Of a stretch of DNA of 22,988 nt, positions 13,992 through 22,254 are shown piece after piece. How positions within the stretch are numbered: the stretch's first letter is position 1; each line of letters starts with the position of its first letter. Location of the stretch: the IMG/VR virus record IMGVR_UViG_3300023199_000139, positions 1 to 22,988 of that record. The stretch is one strand, 5' to 3'. Source of the stretch: a virus. The notes under the pieces are model-generated. The model made no database searches, had not been told where the DNA came from, and saw only the letters and a program-made list of their open reading frames with translations. A program made the translations under genes and the position numbers.

Positions 13992-14377
13992 GGCGCCGTG
14001 CTCTCGGTCAGGGCACCGTCGCCCTGGAAGTTGACGGTCTTCGTGACCCAGCCATCCTTCGGCACGCTCAGCGGCACGCCGGTGACGACGACGCTGCCGG
14101 AAAAGAAGGCGTTGCCCGTTGCCTCGCCGCCGGGGAACAGCTCGACCGACAGCGTGTCGCCCGGCACGATATTCGCGCCGGCCGTCTCCGTCGGGTCGTA
14201 GTAGAACTCCATCGACCCCTCGAAGGATTTCACCGTGGCCCGCGTGGCCATCCAGGCGTCGCCCATGCCGTAGCCCTGGGTCGTCTCGGCGCGCTGGTCG
14301 ACGTTCCAGCGCTGGACCGAGCCGACGGCGCTGCCGCCGACCTTCACGATCCCGTCATAGCCGTGATAATCCGCCAT
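13988..14377 (-). CDS. Major tail tube protein
   Basis: This is a 129-residue protein, MADYHGYDGIVKVGGSAVGS..., beta-rich, with GSMEFYYDPTE, GDTLSVELFPGG, GNAFFSGSVVVTGVPLSV and KDGWVTKTVNFQGDG, the sequence style of short siphovirus tail tube proteins (the FFSGSVVVTG hairpin and the final VNFQG strand). It follows the head-tail joiner and precedes the chaperones, as expected. The ATG at 14377 has a GGAGG site; GTG at 14380 is in frame one codon before. The hexameric rings it forms make the tube. Confidence 0.85.
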   Translation of the reverse strand: MADYHGYDGIVKVGGSAVGSVQRWNVDQRAETTQGYGMGDAWMATRATVKSFEGSMEFYYDPTETAGANIVPGDTLSVELFPGGEATGNAFFSGSVVVTGVPLSVPKDGWVTKTVNFQGDGALTESTAP

Positions 14378-14694
14378 CACGCTTCCTCCAGAACCAGCCG
14401 GGACAGCCCGGCGCCGTCGCTCCGCGCCTCCACGACGCGCCAGGTCACGCCCGCGCGCTCCAGGCTGTCACCGGCCGCCGGCGGCGCCAGCAGGTCCGCG
14501 TCGAAGAGCGCCGCCACCGGCGCGCTCGCCGCGACGCCGGGATCGGCGCCGGTCAGCGCCGCGACATGCGGCGCCTCGAAGATCGCCGGCACCTCGGCCG
14601 CCATGCCGCCGGCGGGCGTGTAGCTGACGACCTCGCCGAAGGCGCGCGTGTCCATGAACACCGCGCGCTCGGCCGCTCCCTCGATCTCAGCCAT
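14377..14694 (-). CDS. Head-tail joining protein, lambda FII-like
   Basis: This is a 105-residue protein, MAEIEGAAERAVFMDTRAFG then EVVSYTPAGG and later VTWRVVEARSDGAGLSRLVL. The F-D-T-x-x-F-G-E-x-V-x-Y-T-P-A-G-G opening and the closing beta strands match the FII/phage-attachment family, which sits at the head neck and receives the tail. It overlaps the previous gene by 8 bp and joins the tube gene through TGATG. Length is close to lambda FII (117). Confidence 0.75.
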   Translation of the reverse strand: MAEIEGAAERAVFMDTRAFGEVVSYTPAGGMAAEVPAIFEAPHVAALTGADPGVAASAPVAALFDADLLAPPAAGDSLERAGVTWRVVEARSDGAGLSRLVLEEA

Positions 14695-14932
14695 CGCCGC
14701 CGCCCCCGGCCCTGCGCTTGCCGCGCGCGACGCGCGGCGCGTCCGTCGGCGCGCCGCCCGCCTCCATGCGGGTCTCCGCCGGCGCCTCGACCGGCGCGGC
14801 TTCGCCGGCCGGCCGCGCGCGGCCCCGCGCGATCATCCGGCGCGCGAGCGCGGGATCGATGTCCAGCGTCTCGCCCGGCGCGCGATCGGCCCCGGCGATC
14901 CGGCTCGCCACTGTCAGCGTCACTTCGGTCAT
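14687..14932 (-). CDS. Small hypothetical protein downstream of capsid
   Basis: The 81-residue protein begins MTEVTLTVASRIAGADRAPG then ETLDIDPALARRMIARGRAR and ends in a basic, Gly-rich tail. Short proteins with this RIAG-x-D-R-APGE and RRMIARG opening are often found next to phage capsid genes, but I know no function. It has a GGGGAG ribosome site, as expected after the hairpin that separates it from the capsid gene. It could be a minor head or connector part. Confidence 0.65.
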   Translation of the reverse strand: MTEVTLTVASRIAGADRAPGETLDIDPALARRMIARGRARPAGEAAPVEAPAETRMEAGGAPTDAPRVARGKRRAGGGGDG

Positions 14933-14950
14933 GTGGTTGTCTCCCCTCAG

Positions 14951-14976
14951 GCGCCGGGCGGCACGCCGCCCGGCGC
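14951..14976 (-). terminator. Perfect GC hairpin after capsid gene
   Basis: GCGCCGGGCGGC, two bases, then GCCGCCCGGCGC form a perfect inverted repeat in the only sizeable gap (55 bp) of the late operon. No U-run follows on the minus strand (CTGAGGGG), so it may be a leaky terminator or an mRNA-protecting stem that keeps capsid mRNA high relative to tail genes. Confidence 0.5.
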
Positions 14977-14987
14977 GTCAAGCCCGA

Positions 14988-17078
14988 TCAGGCGTTCTTG
15001 CCCATGTGGAAGCTGTCGGTGCGCAGCACCGCCACATCCACGTCCTGGAAGGCGCGCAGCACCGTCCCGCCCGACTTCGCCAGAGTCGCCGTGTCGGCGG
15101 ACAGATCGACGCCCGACCACATGCCGATGGCCAGGTCCGCCCAGTTGCCGAAGAAAACCTCCCAGTCGGCGACAAGGTTGGTGCGCAGCCGGCGATAGCC
15201 GTTGACCGTGCCCTCCGGCGTCTCGGCATAGACGGGCGCCCCGGTCGTCTGCAGCTTCGAGCGCAGATGCCCGGAGGTGCGCGCGTTGTAGACGTAGGAC
15301 AGGTTGCCCAGGTCCGCGTTGTCGACCGCGACCTCCGTCTCGAGCTCGACCATCTCCGGGTAGGTCGGATCGTTCGCCGCCGCCCAGGTGCTGGCCCCGC
15401 CGACGATCGAGTCGCGCAGACCGTCCGGCGCGTCCGCGGCGGCGCTGCCGATGATCGCGGCGCCGTCGATGGCCCGGGCGATCTTCTCGACGATCGCGCG
15501 TCGGATCACCGCCTCGATGTCGGGTGAGCCCTGCAGCATCATCTTGCGCGTGATCGGCACGCCCACGCCCAGCGTCTTCGGCGACATCGTCACCTGCCCG
15601 AAGGTCGCCTGGCTGTCGCTCACGTCCTCGGCCTCGCCGACCCAGTAATGCGTGACGTCCCCCGTCATCTTCGGGATCTGGATGTCGCCGCGCAGCCCGG
15701 TCAGCATCGTCGCGCCGGCCTCGGCCAGCACCAGGCGGTCGCGCAGGAGCTCGATGAAGGAGCTCGCCAGGTGCTCCGTCGCCACCAGGTTGCCGCCGGC
15801 GGTGGGCGTGCCGACATTCTGCGCGCGTTGCCCGCCGGCGAGGCCGGGCGCGAAGGTCACGTCGGGCGGGATCATCGCCCCGCGTGTCTCCCGGCCCAGA
15901 TGGCGCTCGGCCGCCCGGCTCGCCTCGAGCTCGAAGGCCGCGCGCTCGGCGTTCTCTGCCGAGGGCTCCATCAGATACCGCACAAGGTTGAAGACGCTGA
16001 AACGCTGCGCCTCGGCCGCGCTCATCCCGATCTGCGTCGCCCGCGCGCCGGTGCCCTGCTCGCCGCCGGCGCGCACCCGGTCGAGCACTCGCTGGCGGAA
16101 CGTGTCGGCCGGCGTCCCGTCCTGCCGCGCGGCGGCGGCCATGTCGGCCGGCAGGTCGAACTCGCGCGCCATCGCGTCGATCGCGGCGACGCGCCGGCGC
16201 TCCTCGGCCAGCGGAGCTTCGCCGCCGCGCGCCTCGGCCGGCGCGGCCCGCGCCGCCGGCTGAGGCGCCGCCTGCCCGGCCGCCTCACCCTGGCGGGTGC
16301 TCCCGTCGCCGCCGGCCGGGGTCGCGCCACGCTCGCCCGGTTGCCCCGCCGGCGCCGCGCCCTGCCCGGGCGTCTCGCCCTGGCGCGTGCCCGCCTCGCC
16401 GCCGGGCTGCGCACCGGCGGCCGGCGCGCCGCTCCCGGCGCCGCTCTCCGTCCCGGCCCCCGCCTGGTCGGCGCGCGTGCGCGCAACTTCCAGGGCCGAG
16501 GCCCCCCGATCCTCGCGGCCCTGCCGGACCGCCACACCACCGTCAGGCATCTCGCTCTCCTCTGTCTGCCTGCCCACACCGACGGACATGTCCGCCGGCA
16601 CCGCCACGAAGCTCACTTCCCGGGGCTGCCAGCGCGTGACGCGGATCACCGGCAGCCCGTCCCTCGTCCCGGACTCGCGCGCCTCGAGGATCGAGTAGCC
16701 CACGCTCAGCCCGGCGATCTCGCCGCGCCCGGCGCGCGCGAACAGCGCCTCGGCCCGGTCGGTGCGGTGGCGGCGCAGCACCCCCACCGCGCGCCCGCCG
16801 GCCAGCGTCACGCCGGCCAGCGTGCCGACGACCGAGTCCACCGCCGCGGCATGGTCGGTCAGCACCGGCACCAGCCCCGACTCCACGCGCGAGACATCCA
16901 GCTCCCCCTCGCGATGGCCCAGCACCTCCCAGAAGCGCTCGCCCGTCGTGAAATCCATCCGCAGCACCGGCGCCTCGGACGAGATCGGCGCGACGATCTC
17001 GGACGGGGCGACGGCCTCGGGCGCGGACCCGGCCATCGGCTCGAGCCGCCATTGCGCTGCCCTCGCATCTCGCGTCAT
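14988..17078 (-). CDS. Prohead protease-major capsid protein fusion
   Basis: This 696-residue protein joins two head functions. Residues about 35-170 are a prohead protease: LTDHAAAVDSVVG holds His76 and EIAGLSVGYSI holds Ser125. About 175-290 is a low-complexity Gly/Ala/Gln linker with two GSTRQGE/GTRQGE units. About 285-345 is a helical, scaffold-like delta region. About 350-696 is an HK97-fold capsid protein (GGNLVATEHLASSFIELL, TPEGTVNGYRRLRTN, near-C-terminal DVDVAVLRTDSFHMGKNA). The ATG at 17078 overlaps the portal TGA; the open frame further upstream is a portal shadow. Such fusions are known in some phages; the protease presumably cuts itself and the linker away. Confidence 0.9.
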   Translation of the reverse strand: MTRDARAAQWRLEPMAGSAPEAVAPSEIVAPISSEAPVLRMDFTTGERFWEVLGHREGELDVSRVESGLVPVLTDHAAAVDSVVGTLAGVTLAGGRAVGVLRRHRTDRAEALFARAGRGEIAGLSVGYSILEARESGTRDGLPVIRVTRWQPREVSFVAVPADMSVGVGRQTEESEMPDGGVAVRQGREDRGASALEVARTRADQAGAGTESGAGSGAPAAGAQPGGEAGTRQGETPGQGAAPAGQPGERGATPAGGDGSTRQGEAAGQAAPQPAARAAPAEARGGEAPLAEERRRVAAIDAMAREFDLPADMAAAARQDGTPADTFRQRVLDRVRAGGEQGTGARATQIGMSAAEAQRFSVFNLVRYLMEPSAENAERAAFELEASRAAERHLGRETRGAMIPPDVTFAPGLAGGQRAQNVGTPTAGGNLVATEHLASSFIELLRDRLVLAEAGATMLTGLRGDIQIPKMTGDVTHYWVGEAEDVSDSQATFGQVTMSPKTLGVGVPITRKMMLQGSPDIEAVIRRAIVEKIARAIDGAAIIGSAAADAPDGLRDSIVGGASTWAAANDPTYPEMVELETEVAVDNADLGNLSYVYNARTSGHLRSKLQTTGAPVYAETPEGTVNGYRRLRTNLVADWEVFFGNWADLAIGMWSGVDLSADTATLAKSGGTVLRAFQDVDVAVLRTDSFHMGKNA

Positions 17079-18514
17079 TGCTCCGCCCCGCTTGCCTCTT
17101 CCAGCGTCTCGGGGCGCACGGGCACCCCCGGCAGGCCGTCCAGCGCGGCCGCCTCCTCGCGCAGCTCGCGCGCGATGTCCTGCCAGTCCTGACCGCGCCG
17201 CGCCGCCCAGCGCTGGCGCGAGGTGACGCCGGCGGCCAGCTCGCGCTCGATCGCCATCGCGTCGTCCTTCGGGTTGACCGATTCCCAGCCGCGCGCGTCC
17301 CAGCGCGCCGCGCGGAACTTCCCGATCCGCTCGAAGGGCAGGCCGATTTCCCCGGTCAGCAGCGCGCGCGGCAGCCAGGCGTCGAAGACGGGCTGGCACA
17401 GCCCCTCCTCGACGCCGCGCTGCATCATGCGCCACTCGTCGCGCTCCTCGGACTTGCCGGCGCGCAGGACGCTGAAATTGGCGTCCTTCAGGGACGTCGT
17501 GAGCGTCTCGGTCGAGATGCCCAGCCCGGCGGCGGTGGCGTTGTTCATCTGCCGCATGAAGGGGTCGATCGCCTGTTCGGGATAGTGCGGGCGGTGCGGC
17601 TCGGGCTTCACGCCCGGCGGAAGCATCGAGATCGTGCCCGCCTCCATGTCGTCCAGCGGCACGTCGCCGGCGGGCTTGCGGGGGGCGGCGCCCGCCCCGT
17701 CCTCCTGCGTGAAGAACAGCATGTTCGCCGCGCCGTAATGGGCGGCCGCGAGCGCCGCCTCCTGGTAGCGCGCCGAGAGGTTCATCATCCTCAGCGCCGT
17801 CGCCGGCCGCGGGATGCCCAGCGCCTGCCCGATCTCCTCCGGCAGGAACAGGTGGATGATCTCGGCCGCCGGCACGCGCATCTTGCGCGCCGGCCGCCCC
17901 GACAGCCCCGAATGGGGCGGCCTGCTCCACAGGTGATACGCCACGACGCGGTCGCGCGCGTCATACTCGATGCCGGCCTCGATCACCGTTCCCGCACGCG
18001 TCGGCCCCTGGGCGGTCGTGTCCAGGAGATCGAAGGGCAGTGCCTCCAGCTGGAAGCCGAAGGGCCGGCGCCCCTCGCGGTGCATCCGGAACAGCGCGTT
18101 GCCCTCGCGCACCAGGTTGGTCACCGCGATGCATTGCAGCTGCCACCAGGACAGCCGGCCGCAGACGGTCGGCACACCGCGCCGGCCCCAGCGCGCCCAG
18201 GCCTCCTCGATCAGCCGGTTCGCCACCTCGTCGGGCCGGTCCGGCGCGTCCATGACCTCCATGCGCAGCCGGATACCCTGCGGGCCGATGACGTGCCGGC
18301 GCGCCAGCATCTCGTAATGCCGGGCCAGGTCGAAATTCTGCGCCGCGTGGCGGGCATGACGGATCAGCCCCGGCACGTCGCGCCGCTGGGTCTCGCGTGT
18401 CGGCTGACTGAACAGCGACCACCCGCTCACCAGGCGGTCGGGCCGGGACGCGGAATAGCTCCGCCGCCCCGCCCGCGCGGACGCCACCCAGCCGCTCGCG
18501 CCCGTCCAGCTCAC
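17075..18514 (-). CDS. Phage portal protein, lambda gpB family
   Basis: This is a 479-residue portal forming the dodecameric ring at one capsid vertex through which DNA passes. Family marks are PGLIRHARHAAQNFDLARHY, NLVREGNALFRMHREG, DARDRVVAYHLWSRPP, IIHLFLPEEIGQALGIPRPA, KDANFSVLRAGKSEERDEWR and NPKDDAMAIERELAAG, in the usual order. It starts at GTG (18514) inside a GTGA overlap with a GAGG ribosome site; no ATG of comparable fit exists near. It is slightly shorter than lambda gpB (533). It is directly coupled to the protease-capsid gene, as is common. Confidence 0.95.
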   Translation of the reverse strand: MSWTGASGWVASARAGRRSYSASRPDRLVSGWSLFSQPTRETQRRDVPGLIRHARHAAQNFDLARHYEMLARRHVIGPQGIRLRMEVMDAPDRPDEVANRLIEEAWARWGRRGVPTVCGRLSWWQLQCIAVTNLVREGNALFRMHREGRRPFGFQLEALPFDLLDTTAQGPTRAGTVIEAGIEYDARDRVVAYHLWSRPPHSGLSGRPARKMRVPAAEIIHLFLPEEIGQALGIPRPATALRMMNLSARYQEAALAAAHYGAANMLFFTQEDGAGAAPRKPAGDVPLDDMEAGTISMLPPGVKPEPHRPHYPEQAIDPFMRQMNNATAAGLGISTETLTTSLKDANFSVLRAGKSEERDEWRMMQRGVEEGLCQPVFDAWLPRALLTGEIGLPFERIGKFRAARWDARGWESVNPKDDAMAIERELAAGVTSRQRWAARRGQDWQDIARELREEAAALDGLPGVPVRPETLEEASGAEQ

Positions 18515-19086
18515 GAAAACCTCACCCGCCGTTGCCTGATCGGCGAAATGCCGGCCTCCGCGTCAACACTTCGTTGATAGACTGCACGCAACCGCAACAG
18601 CTGCTCGATCGGCGTGCGCGAGATGCTGCGCCCCTCGATCGAGTAGCTTTCGGCGTCCTTCGTCGCCCGCCCCTCGATCGTCGCCTCGATCGCGGCCAGG
18701 ATGCGCTCGGCATCGCTGCGCGTGTCGCCCGTCGAGGTCAGGGGATCGGCCACCACGGCCAGCTCGCCGCGCTGCACAGTCCGCCGCTCGCCCGCGCCCG
18801 TATCCTCCGCCACCAGCGCCCAGGCGTAGCGGCCGGTGGGCAGGGCCAGCGCCCAGGCGTAGCGGCCGGTGGGCAGGGACGACGTTTCGGCCGGGGTCAT
18901 CGCCACGCGCCAGGAATCGCCGCTGTCGGCCGCCGGGATCGTGGTCACCGGCCCGCCTTCCTTCGGCGTCAGCGCGAAGGTCAGCGTCCAGGCCGGCGGC
19001 GGATATTCCCCGCGCAGCGCCGCCAGGTCGACCGTCAGCGAGTCGCCCGCGGTGATCTCGGCCGGGATCTGTGTGAGCGCCGTCAT
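18511..19086 (-). CDS. Hypothetical head-region protein with duplicated 11-aa segment
   Basis: This is a 191-residue protein. The N-terminal part (MTALTQIPAEITAGDSLTVD, PPPAWTLTFALTPKEGG) looks like an Ig-type beta sandwich. The C-terminal part (SDAERILAAIEATIEGRATK ... ISRTPIEQLLRLRAVYQRSV) looks like the helical segment of small head-completion or adaptor proteins that precede portal genes. LPTGRYAWAL occurs twice in tandem from an exact 33-bp DNA duplication. The ATG at 19086 forms TGATG with the Rz1-like stop. Function is not established; a gpW-like or neck role is a guess from position. Confidence 0.6.
   Translation of the reverse strand: MTALTQIPAEITAGDSLTVDLAALRGEYPPPAWTLTFALTPKEGGPVTTIPAADSGDSWRVAMTPAETSSLPTGRYAWALALPTGRYAWALVAEDTGAGERRTVQRGELAVVADPLTSTGDTRSDAERILAAIEATIEGRATKDAESYSIEGRSISRTPIEQLLRLRAVYQRSVDAEAGISPIRQRRVRFS
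18813..18878 (-). repeat. 33-bp perfect tandem duplication within CDS
   Basis: Units 18813-18845 and 18846-18878 are identical and in frame, adding one extra copy of an 11-residue strand (LPTGRYAWALA) to the encoded protein. Confidence 0.95.
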
Positions 19087-19337
19087 CACGCGCGGCCCCG
19101 GCAGGCGCGCAGCTGATCGCGCAGCGCGGCGTAATCCGCCAGCATCTCCGGCAGGACGGCGCCCGGCGGCAGCGCCGCCATCTCATCGGCCGCACGGGCC
19201 TGCGCCTCAGCCGTGTAGGGAACGACCGGCGGGCAAATCGGCCCCTCAGAAATCGCCGGCCCGCAGCCGGCGAGCCAGAGCAGAGCGATCGCGCGGCCGG
19301 CGCGCGCCGGCCTCCAGCATCCGCGTGAGCGCCGCAT
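19086..19337 (-). CDS. o-spanin, Rz1-like lipoprotein
   Basis: This is an 83-residue protein with a basic N terminus, a hydrophobic signal (AIALLWLAGC) and a lipobox with Cys25, followed by GPAISEGPICPPVVPYTAEA, a proline-containing stretch typical of Rz1-like outer-membrane spanins. A helical C-terminal half (EMLADYAALRDQLRAC) could contact the inner spanin. It begins inside the Rz-like gene in another reading frame and overlaps it by 92 bp, the classical nested spanin layout. It would fuse inner and outer membranes at lysis. Confidence 0.8.
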   Translation of the reverse strand: MRRSRGCWRPARAGRAIALLWLAGCGPAISEGPICPPVVPYTAEAQARAADEMAALPPGAVLPEMLADYAALRDQLRACRGRA

Positions 19338-19485
19338 TCCTCGCCTCCTCGCTTTCCAGATCGGCCGCGCGCCGCCCGGCGCGCTCGGCCATGCGCCACA
19401 TCCCCAGCACCGCCAGCACTGCCATCGCCGCCAGCGCCGCCCAGCGCGCCGCCCCCGTCGTCAGCGCCGACCAGAGCCCGCTCAT
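19246..19485 (-). CDS. i-spanin, Rz-like
   Basis: This is a 79-residue protein with an N-terminal transmembrane segment (about 12-30, AARWAALAAMAVLAVLGMW), then a charged helical part (RAADLESEEARNAALTRMLE) and a basic end (RDRSALARRLRAGDF). It is much shorter than lambda Rz (153), but membrane anchor, coiled helix and nested Rz1-like partner together fit an inner-membrane spanin. The ATG at 19485 overlaps the endolysin TGA. Confidence 0.75.
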   Translation of the reverse strand: MSGLWSALTTGAARWAALAAMAVLAVLGMWRMAERAGRRAADLESEEARNAALTRMLEAGARRPRDRSALARRLRAGDF

Positions 19486-20159
19486 TCGGCCCGCCCGTCC
19501 TGCCAGCGGGCGACGATGGCCGCCCCGGCGCCAAGCATCGCGATCGCGAACAGCGCCCATTTCGCCGCGTCCAGCGTGCCGGCCAGCCCCTGCAGCTGGC
19601 CCGACGCCTCGGCCAGCGCGGGCTTTGCCGCCTCCACGGCCTGGGCCGCCGCCACGGCCGCGCCGGCGATCCCGGCCCCGCGCGCCGCGCCGTCCGTCTT
19701 CAGCGGCCTCGGCGCCGGCTCCGGCGTGAAGCGCGAGGCATCGTCGCCGCCCGGTGCGTCCGGCCAGCGCGTGCCCCATTCGCGCGCCGGCCCCGTGTCG
19801 ATGTGCATGAAGTCCTGCCTCGGGTAGAAACCGAATCCGGTGAAGCCGGCCGCCCGCGCCGCCGCCTCGAAGGTCGCCGGATCGTGATTGGCCATCGAGA
19901 TGTCGAAGGCACGCCCGAGCAGGTGCTGCGAGCGTTTCGCGCCGCCCACCTCGCGGTTGTAGGCCGGCGTGCGATAGCCGCTGGTCACGATCATCGGCGC
20001 GCCCAGCCGGTCGCGCAGCCCCTGCAGCGCGTCCATCGCGCCAATGTCGATCAGCAGGCTGCCGTCGCCCCGGCAGGCGATTTCCTCGGGCGAGAAATCC
20101 CGCCAGCGCCAGTTGTCGTTTCGGACCTCTGTCCAGTGATTCCAGCTCTTCGTCACCAT
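19482..20159 (-). CDS. M15 peptidase endolysin with C-terminal membrane segment
   Basis: This is a 225-residue protein. Residues about 15-130 are a peptidase M15A (D-Ala-D-Ala carboxypeptidase-like) domain, with zinc ligands His79 and Asp86 in SQHLLGRAFDI and His119 in MHIDTG, plus VTSGYRTPAYNREVGGAKRS. It would cut the peptide part of peptidoglycan. A Pro/Ala-rich linker (about 140-195) leads to a hydrophobic segment (about 201-217, WALFAIAMLGAGAAIVA), so the enzyme may be membrane-held before release. Start ATG 20159 has a GAGG site, 7 bp after the terminase stop. It heads a lysis cassette placed unusually between terminase and portal. Confidence 0.88.
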   Translation of the reverse strand: MVTKSWNHWTEVRNDNWRWRDFSPEEIACRGDGSLLIDIGAMDALQGLRDRLGAPMIVTSGYRTPAYNREVGGAKRSQHLLGRAFDISMANHDPATFEAAARAAGFTGFGFYPRQDFMHIDTGPAREWGTRWPDAPGGDDASRFTPEPAPRPLKTDGAARGAGIAGAAVAAAQAVEAAKPALAEASGQLQGLAGTLDAAKWALFAIAMLGAGAAIVARWQDGRAE

Positions 20160-20166
20160 CGCGACC

Positions 20167-22254
20167 TCACCATTTCCGCCTGGGCCGCTTCACGACCCAT
20201 CCCCGCTCCGCTTCTGGCGCCGGCGGTGCCGCGCCGTCGCCCCCGCCCGGGCCCGTCGCCATCAGGTTGCCCGCGCCCGGGCGTGCCCAGTCGGGCGGCG
20301 CCTCCCAGTCGATCGCCTCGGCCTCCATCGCGACGGCCAGCGCCAGCGTGTAGACCGACAGGTCCAGAGCCTCGTTGCGCGCCACCCCCGGGCGCGCCTC
20401 CCATCCCTTCACGCCGCGCCGCTCGGCCGCGTATTCCGCGAACATCTCCCCGGGCGCGCCGCGCGGGACGTGCAGCTTGCGCGCGCCCGCGTCCCGGCGC
20501 AGGAGCGCCGCGGCCACCTCGTCCTTCAGCCGGTCGATGCCCGCGCGCAGGACCGGGAGGTCGCGCGCCGCCGGCCGCCTGCGGCTGCCATGCGCCCGTT
20601 CGGGATACTGGACCTTCGCGCGCGGCGCGCTCTCGCCGGGCACGCCCATCACCAGGTGAAAGCGCCGGGGCCAGCGCAGCGCCGAGGCCCGCCAGTACGC
20701 CTGCGCGTTCGGCGTCACCCCCGCCTCGCCGCGCATGTCGCAGACGATGCCGGCCGCCCGCAGGGCGTGATCGCTCCCGGTCACCGGCCAGCTCCGATCG
20801 AACAGCGCGTCCAGCGCCGCCCAGTCCTCGGCATACCGCGCCGGGTCGATGCGCCGCTCACCGCCCGGCGCGCCCTCGGGCGGGCTGACCAAATCGAAGC
20901 GATCGATGACGACGCGCTCCAGCCCCGGCAGGAACGCTTCGGCCTGGACGACGAAGCGGCCGACCTGCACGTCGACGCCGACCAGGATGAACGCCGTCCG
21001 CGCCGGCGCCTCCTGCCAGGGATGATCGGTCGCGCCACCGCGCAGCGCATCCTCGTGCAGCCCGGCACCTTGCAGCCGCGCTTTCGGCAGGTAGGGCAGG
21101 CCCAGCTCGACATTCGTGACCGAGCGCAGCGCGGCCTCGTCACCGATACGCTTGTAATGGGCATGCGCCTCGATCCAGCGCTCGGCGATCCGCGCCCAGG
21201 AGGCAAGCGCCGCCGCCGGCCCCGTGAGCAGGTAGGACACGGTCGCGACGCGCCGCGCCAGGTCGCCGATCGCCGCGGCGCTGCCATCCTCCTCCTCGTG
21301 CAGCCAGACCGCGCCTTCATTCAGCGCGCGTTTCCGGGCCGGCTCGATGACGCCGCCGCAATGCGGGCAGACCATCACCGCCTTCTCGGCGCGGCGCTGC
21401 GCGGTGCCGTCCGCGGGCCATTCCAGCCGCTCGAAGCGCGGCTCGAAGGGCGTCTCGCAGGCCGGGCAGGTCCAGTAGAGCCGCGCGCGCGTGCCGGCAT
21501 TGTAGAGCTGGACGATCCCCTCGGCCGGCGGCGCCTCGTGCGCGCTCGCCGGGCGCCAGCGCTCATCGACGATCGGGTAGCGCGGGCTCGACTCGACGAT
21601 CGTCATCCCGCGCGTGCCGGCCTGCTCGGTCCGCTTGCGCATGAGCGCGAAGGCCTGCCCGTCGCCGCCGATGTCGGCGTCGAAGGCGTCGTAGTCGGTG
21701 GCGATCACCGTGTGCAGCGACCGCTGGGCCAGCTTGTCGGGCACCGGCCAGTCCACCGTCAGCCGCGTGCCGCCGCGGAACCGCTTGGTGAACACGTTGT
21801 CGGCGCTCTTGCCGGGCGCCAGCCGCGCGCGGATCTCCGGGCTGTAGACGATGAAGGGCGAAAGCTGTCCCTCCGACCATTCCTGCGCGGCCTGCTTGCG
21901 GGGCGAGAAGACGGCCACCTTGCGCGGCTGCGCCAGAACCGCATGGGCGATCACGTTCAGCACCAGCGCCTCGGATTTCGAGGCGCGCGCCGGCCCGACG
22001 AAGACGAGGCTGTCGAAGCGCCGGCTCGTCACCTGGCGCATCGGCTCGACCATGTAGGGCGCGACATCGTTGCGCCAGGGCACCCATTGCCCGTCCGTCT
22101 CGACATTGCGCCGCGGCGCGACATCGGCGACACTGACACGCGCCTGCGGTCGCAGGGCAGGCAGGGCCTCGGCGATCGCGCCCTCGACGGCCGCGAAATC
22201 CGGCAGCGGCGCGACGTCCAGCGCCTCGCGGGCCCTGGCGGCCCCGGCGCTCAT
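20167..22254 (-). CDS. Terminase large subunit, GpA family
   Basis: This 695-residue DNA-packaging ATPase/nuclease has a Walker A-like GPARASKSE at 87-95 and a Walker B-like VIATDYDAFD around 183-192. A zinc-knuckle pair, CPAC (263-266) and CPHC (296-299), is characteristic of GpA proteins. The nuclease domain begins near ILVGVDVQVGRFVVQAE, with likely metal-binding Asp428. The protein ends in a basic tail, VVKRPRRKW. The ATG overlaps the small-terminase TGA. Length is close to lambda GpA (641). By family it would cut concatemeric DNA at cos-type sites and drive it through the portal. Confidence 0.95.
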   Translation of the reverse strand: MSAGAARAREALDVAPLPDFAAVEGAIAEALPALRPQARVSVADVAPRRNVETDGQWVPWRNDVAPYMVEPMRQVTSRRFDSLVFVGPARASKSEALVLNVIAHAVLAQPRKVAVFSPRKQAAQEWSEGQLSPFIVYSPEIRARLAPGKSADNVFTKRFRGGTRLTVDWPVPDKLAQRSLHTVIATDYDAFDADIGGDGQAFALMRKRTEQAGTRGMTIVESSPRYPIVDERWRPASAHEAPPAEGIVQLYNAGTRARLYWTCPACETPFEPRFERLEWPADGTAQRRAEKAVMVCPHCGGVIEPARKRALNEGAVWLHEEEDGSAAAIGDLARRVATVSYLLTGPAAALASWARIAERWIEAHAHYKRIGDEAALRSVTNVELGLPYLPKARLQGAGLHEDALRGGATDHPWQEAPARTAFILVGVDVQVGRFVVQAEAFLPGLERVVIDRFDLVSPPEGAPGGERRIDPARYAEDWAALDALFDRSWPVTGSDHALRAAGIVCDMRGEAGVTPNAQAYWRASALRWPRRFHLVMGVPGESAPRAKVQYPERAHGSRRRPAARDLPVLRAGIDRLKDEVAAALLRRDAGARKLHVPRGAPGEMFAEYAAERRGVKGWEARPGVARNEALDLSVYTLALAVAMEAEAIDWEAPPDWARPGAGNLMATGPGGGDGAAPPAPEAERGWVVKRPRRKW

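Noticed and set aside
17079-17930. N-terminal extension of the protease-capsid frame
   Set aside because: It is the shadow of the portal gene; the ATG at 17078 in the ATGA overlap fits the family.
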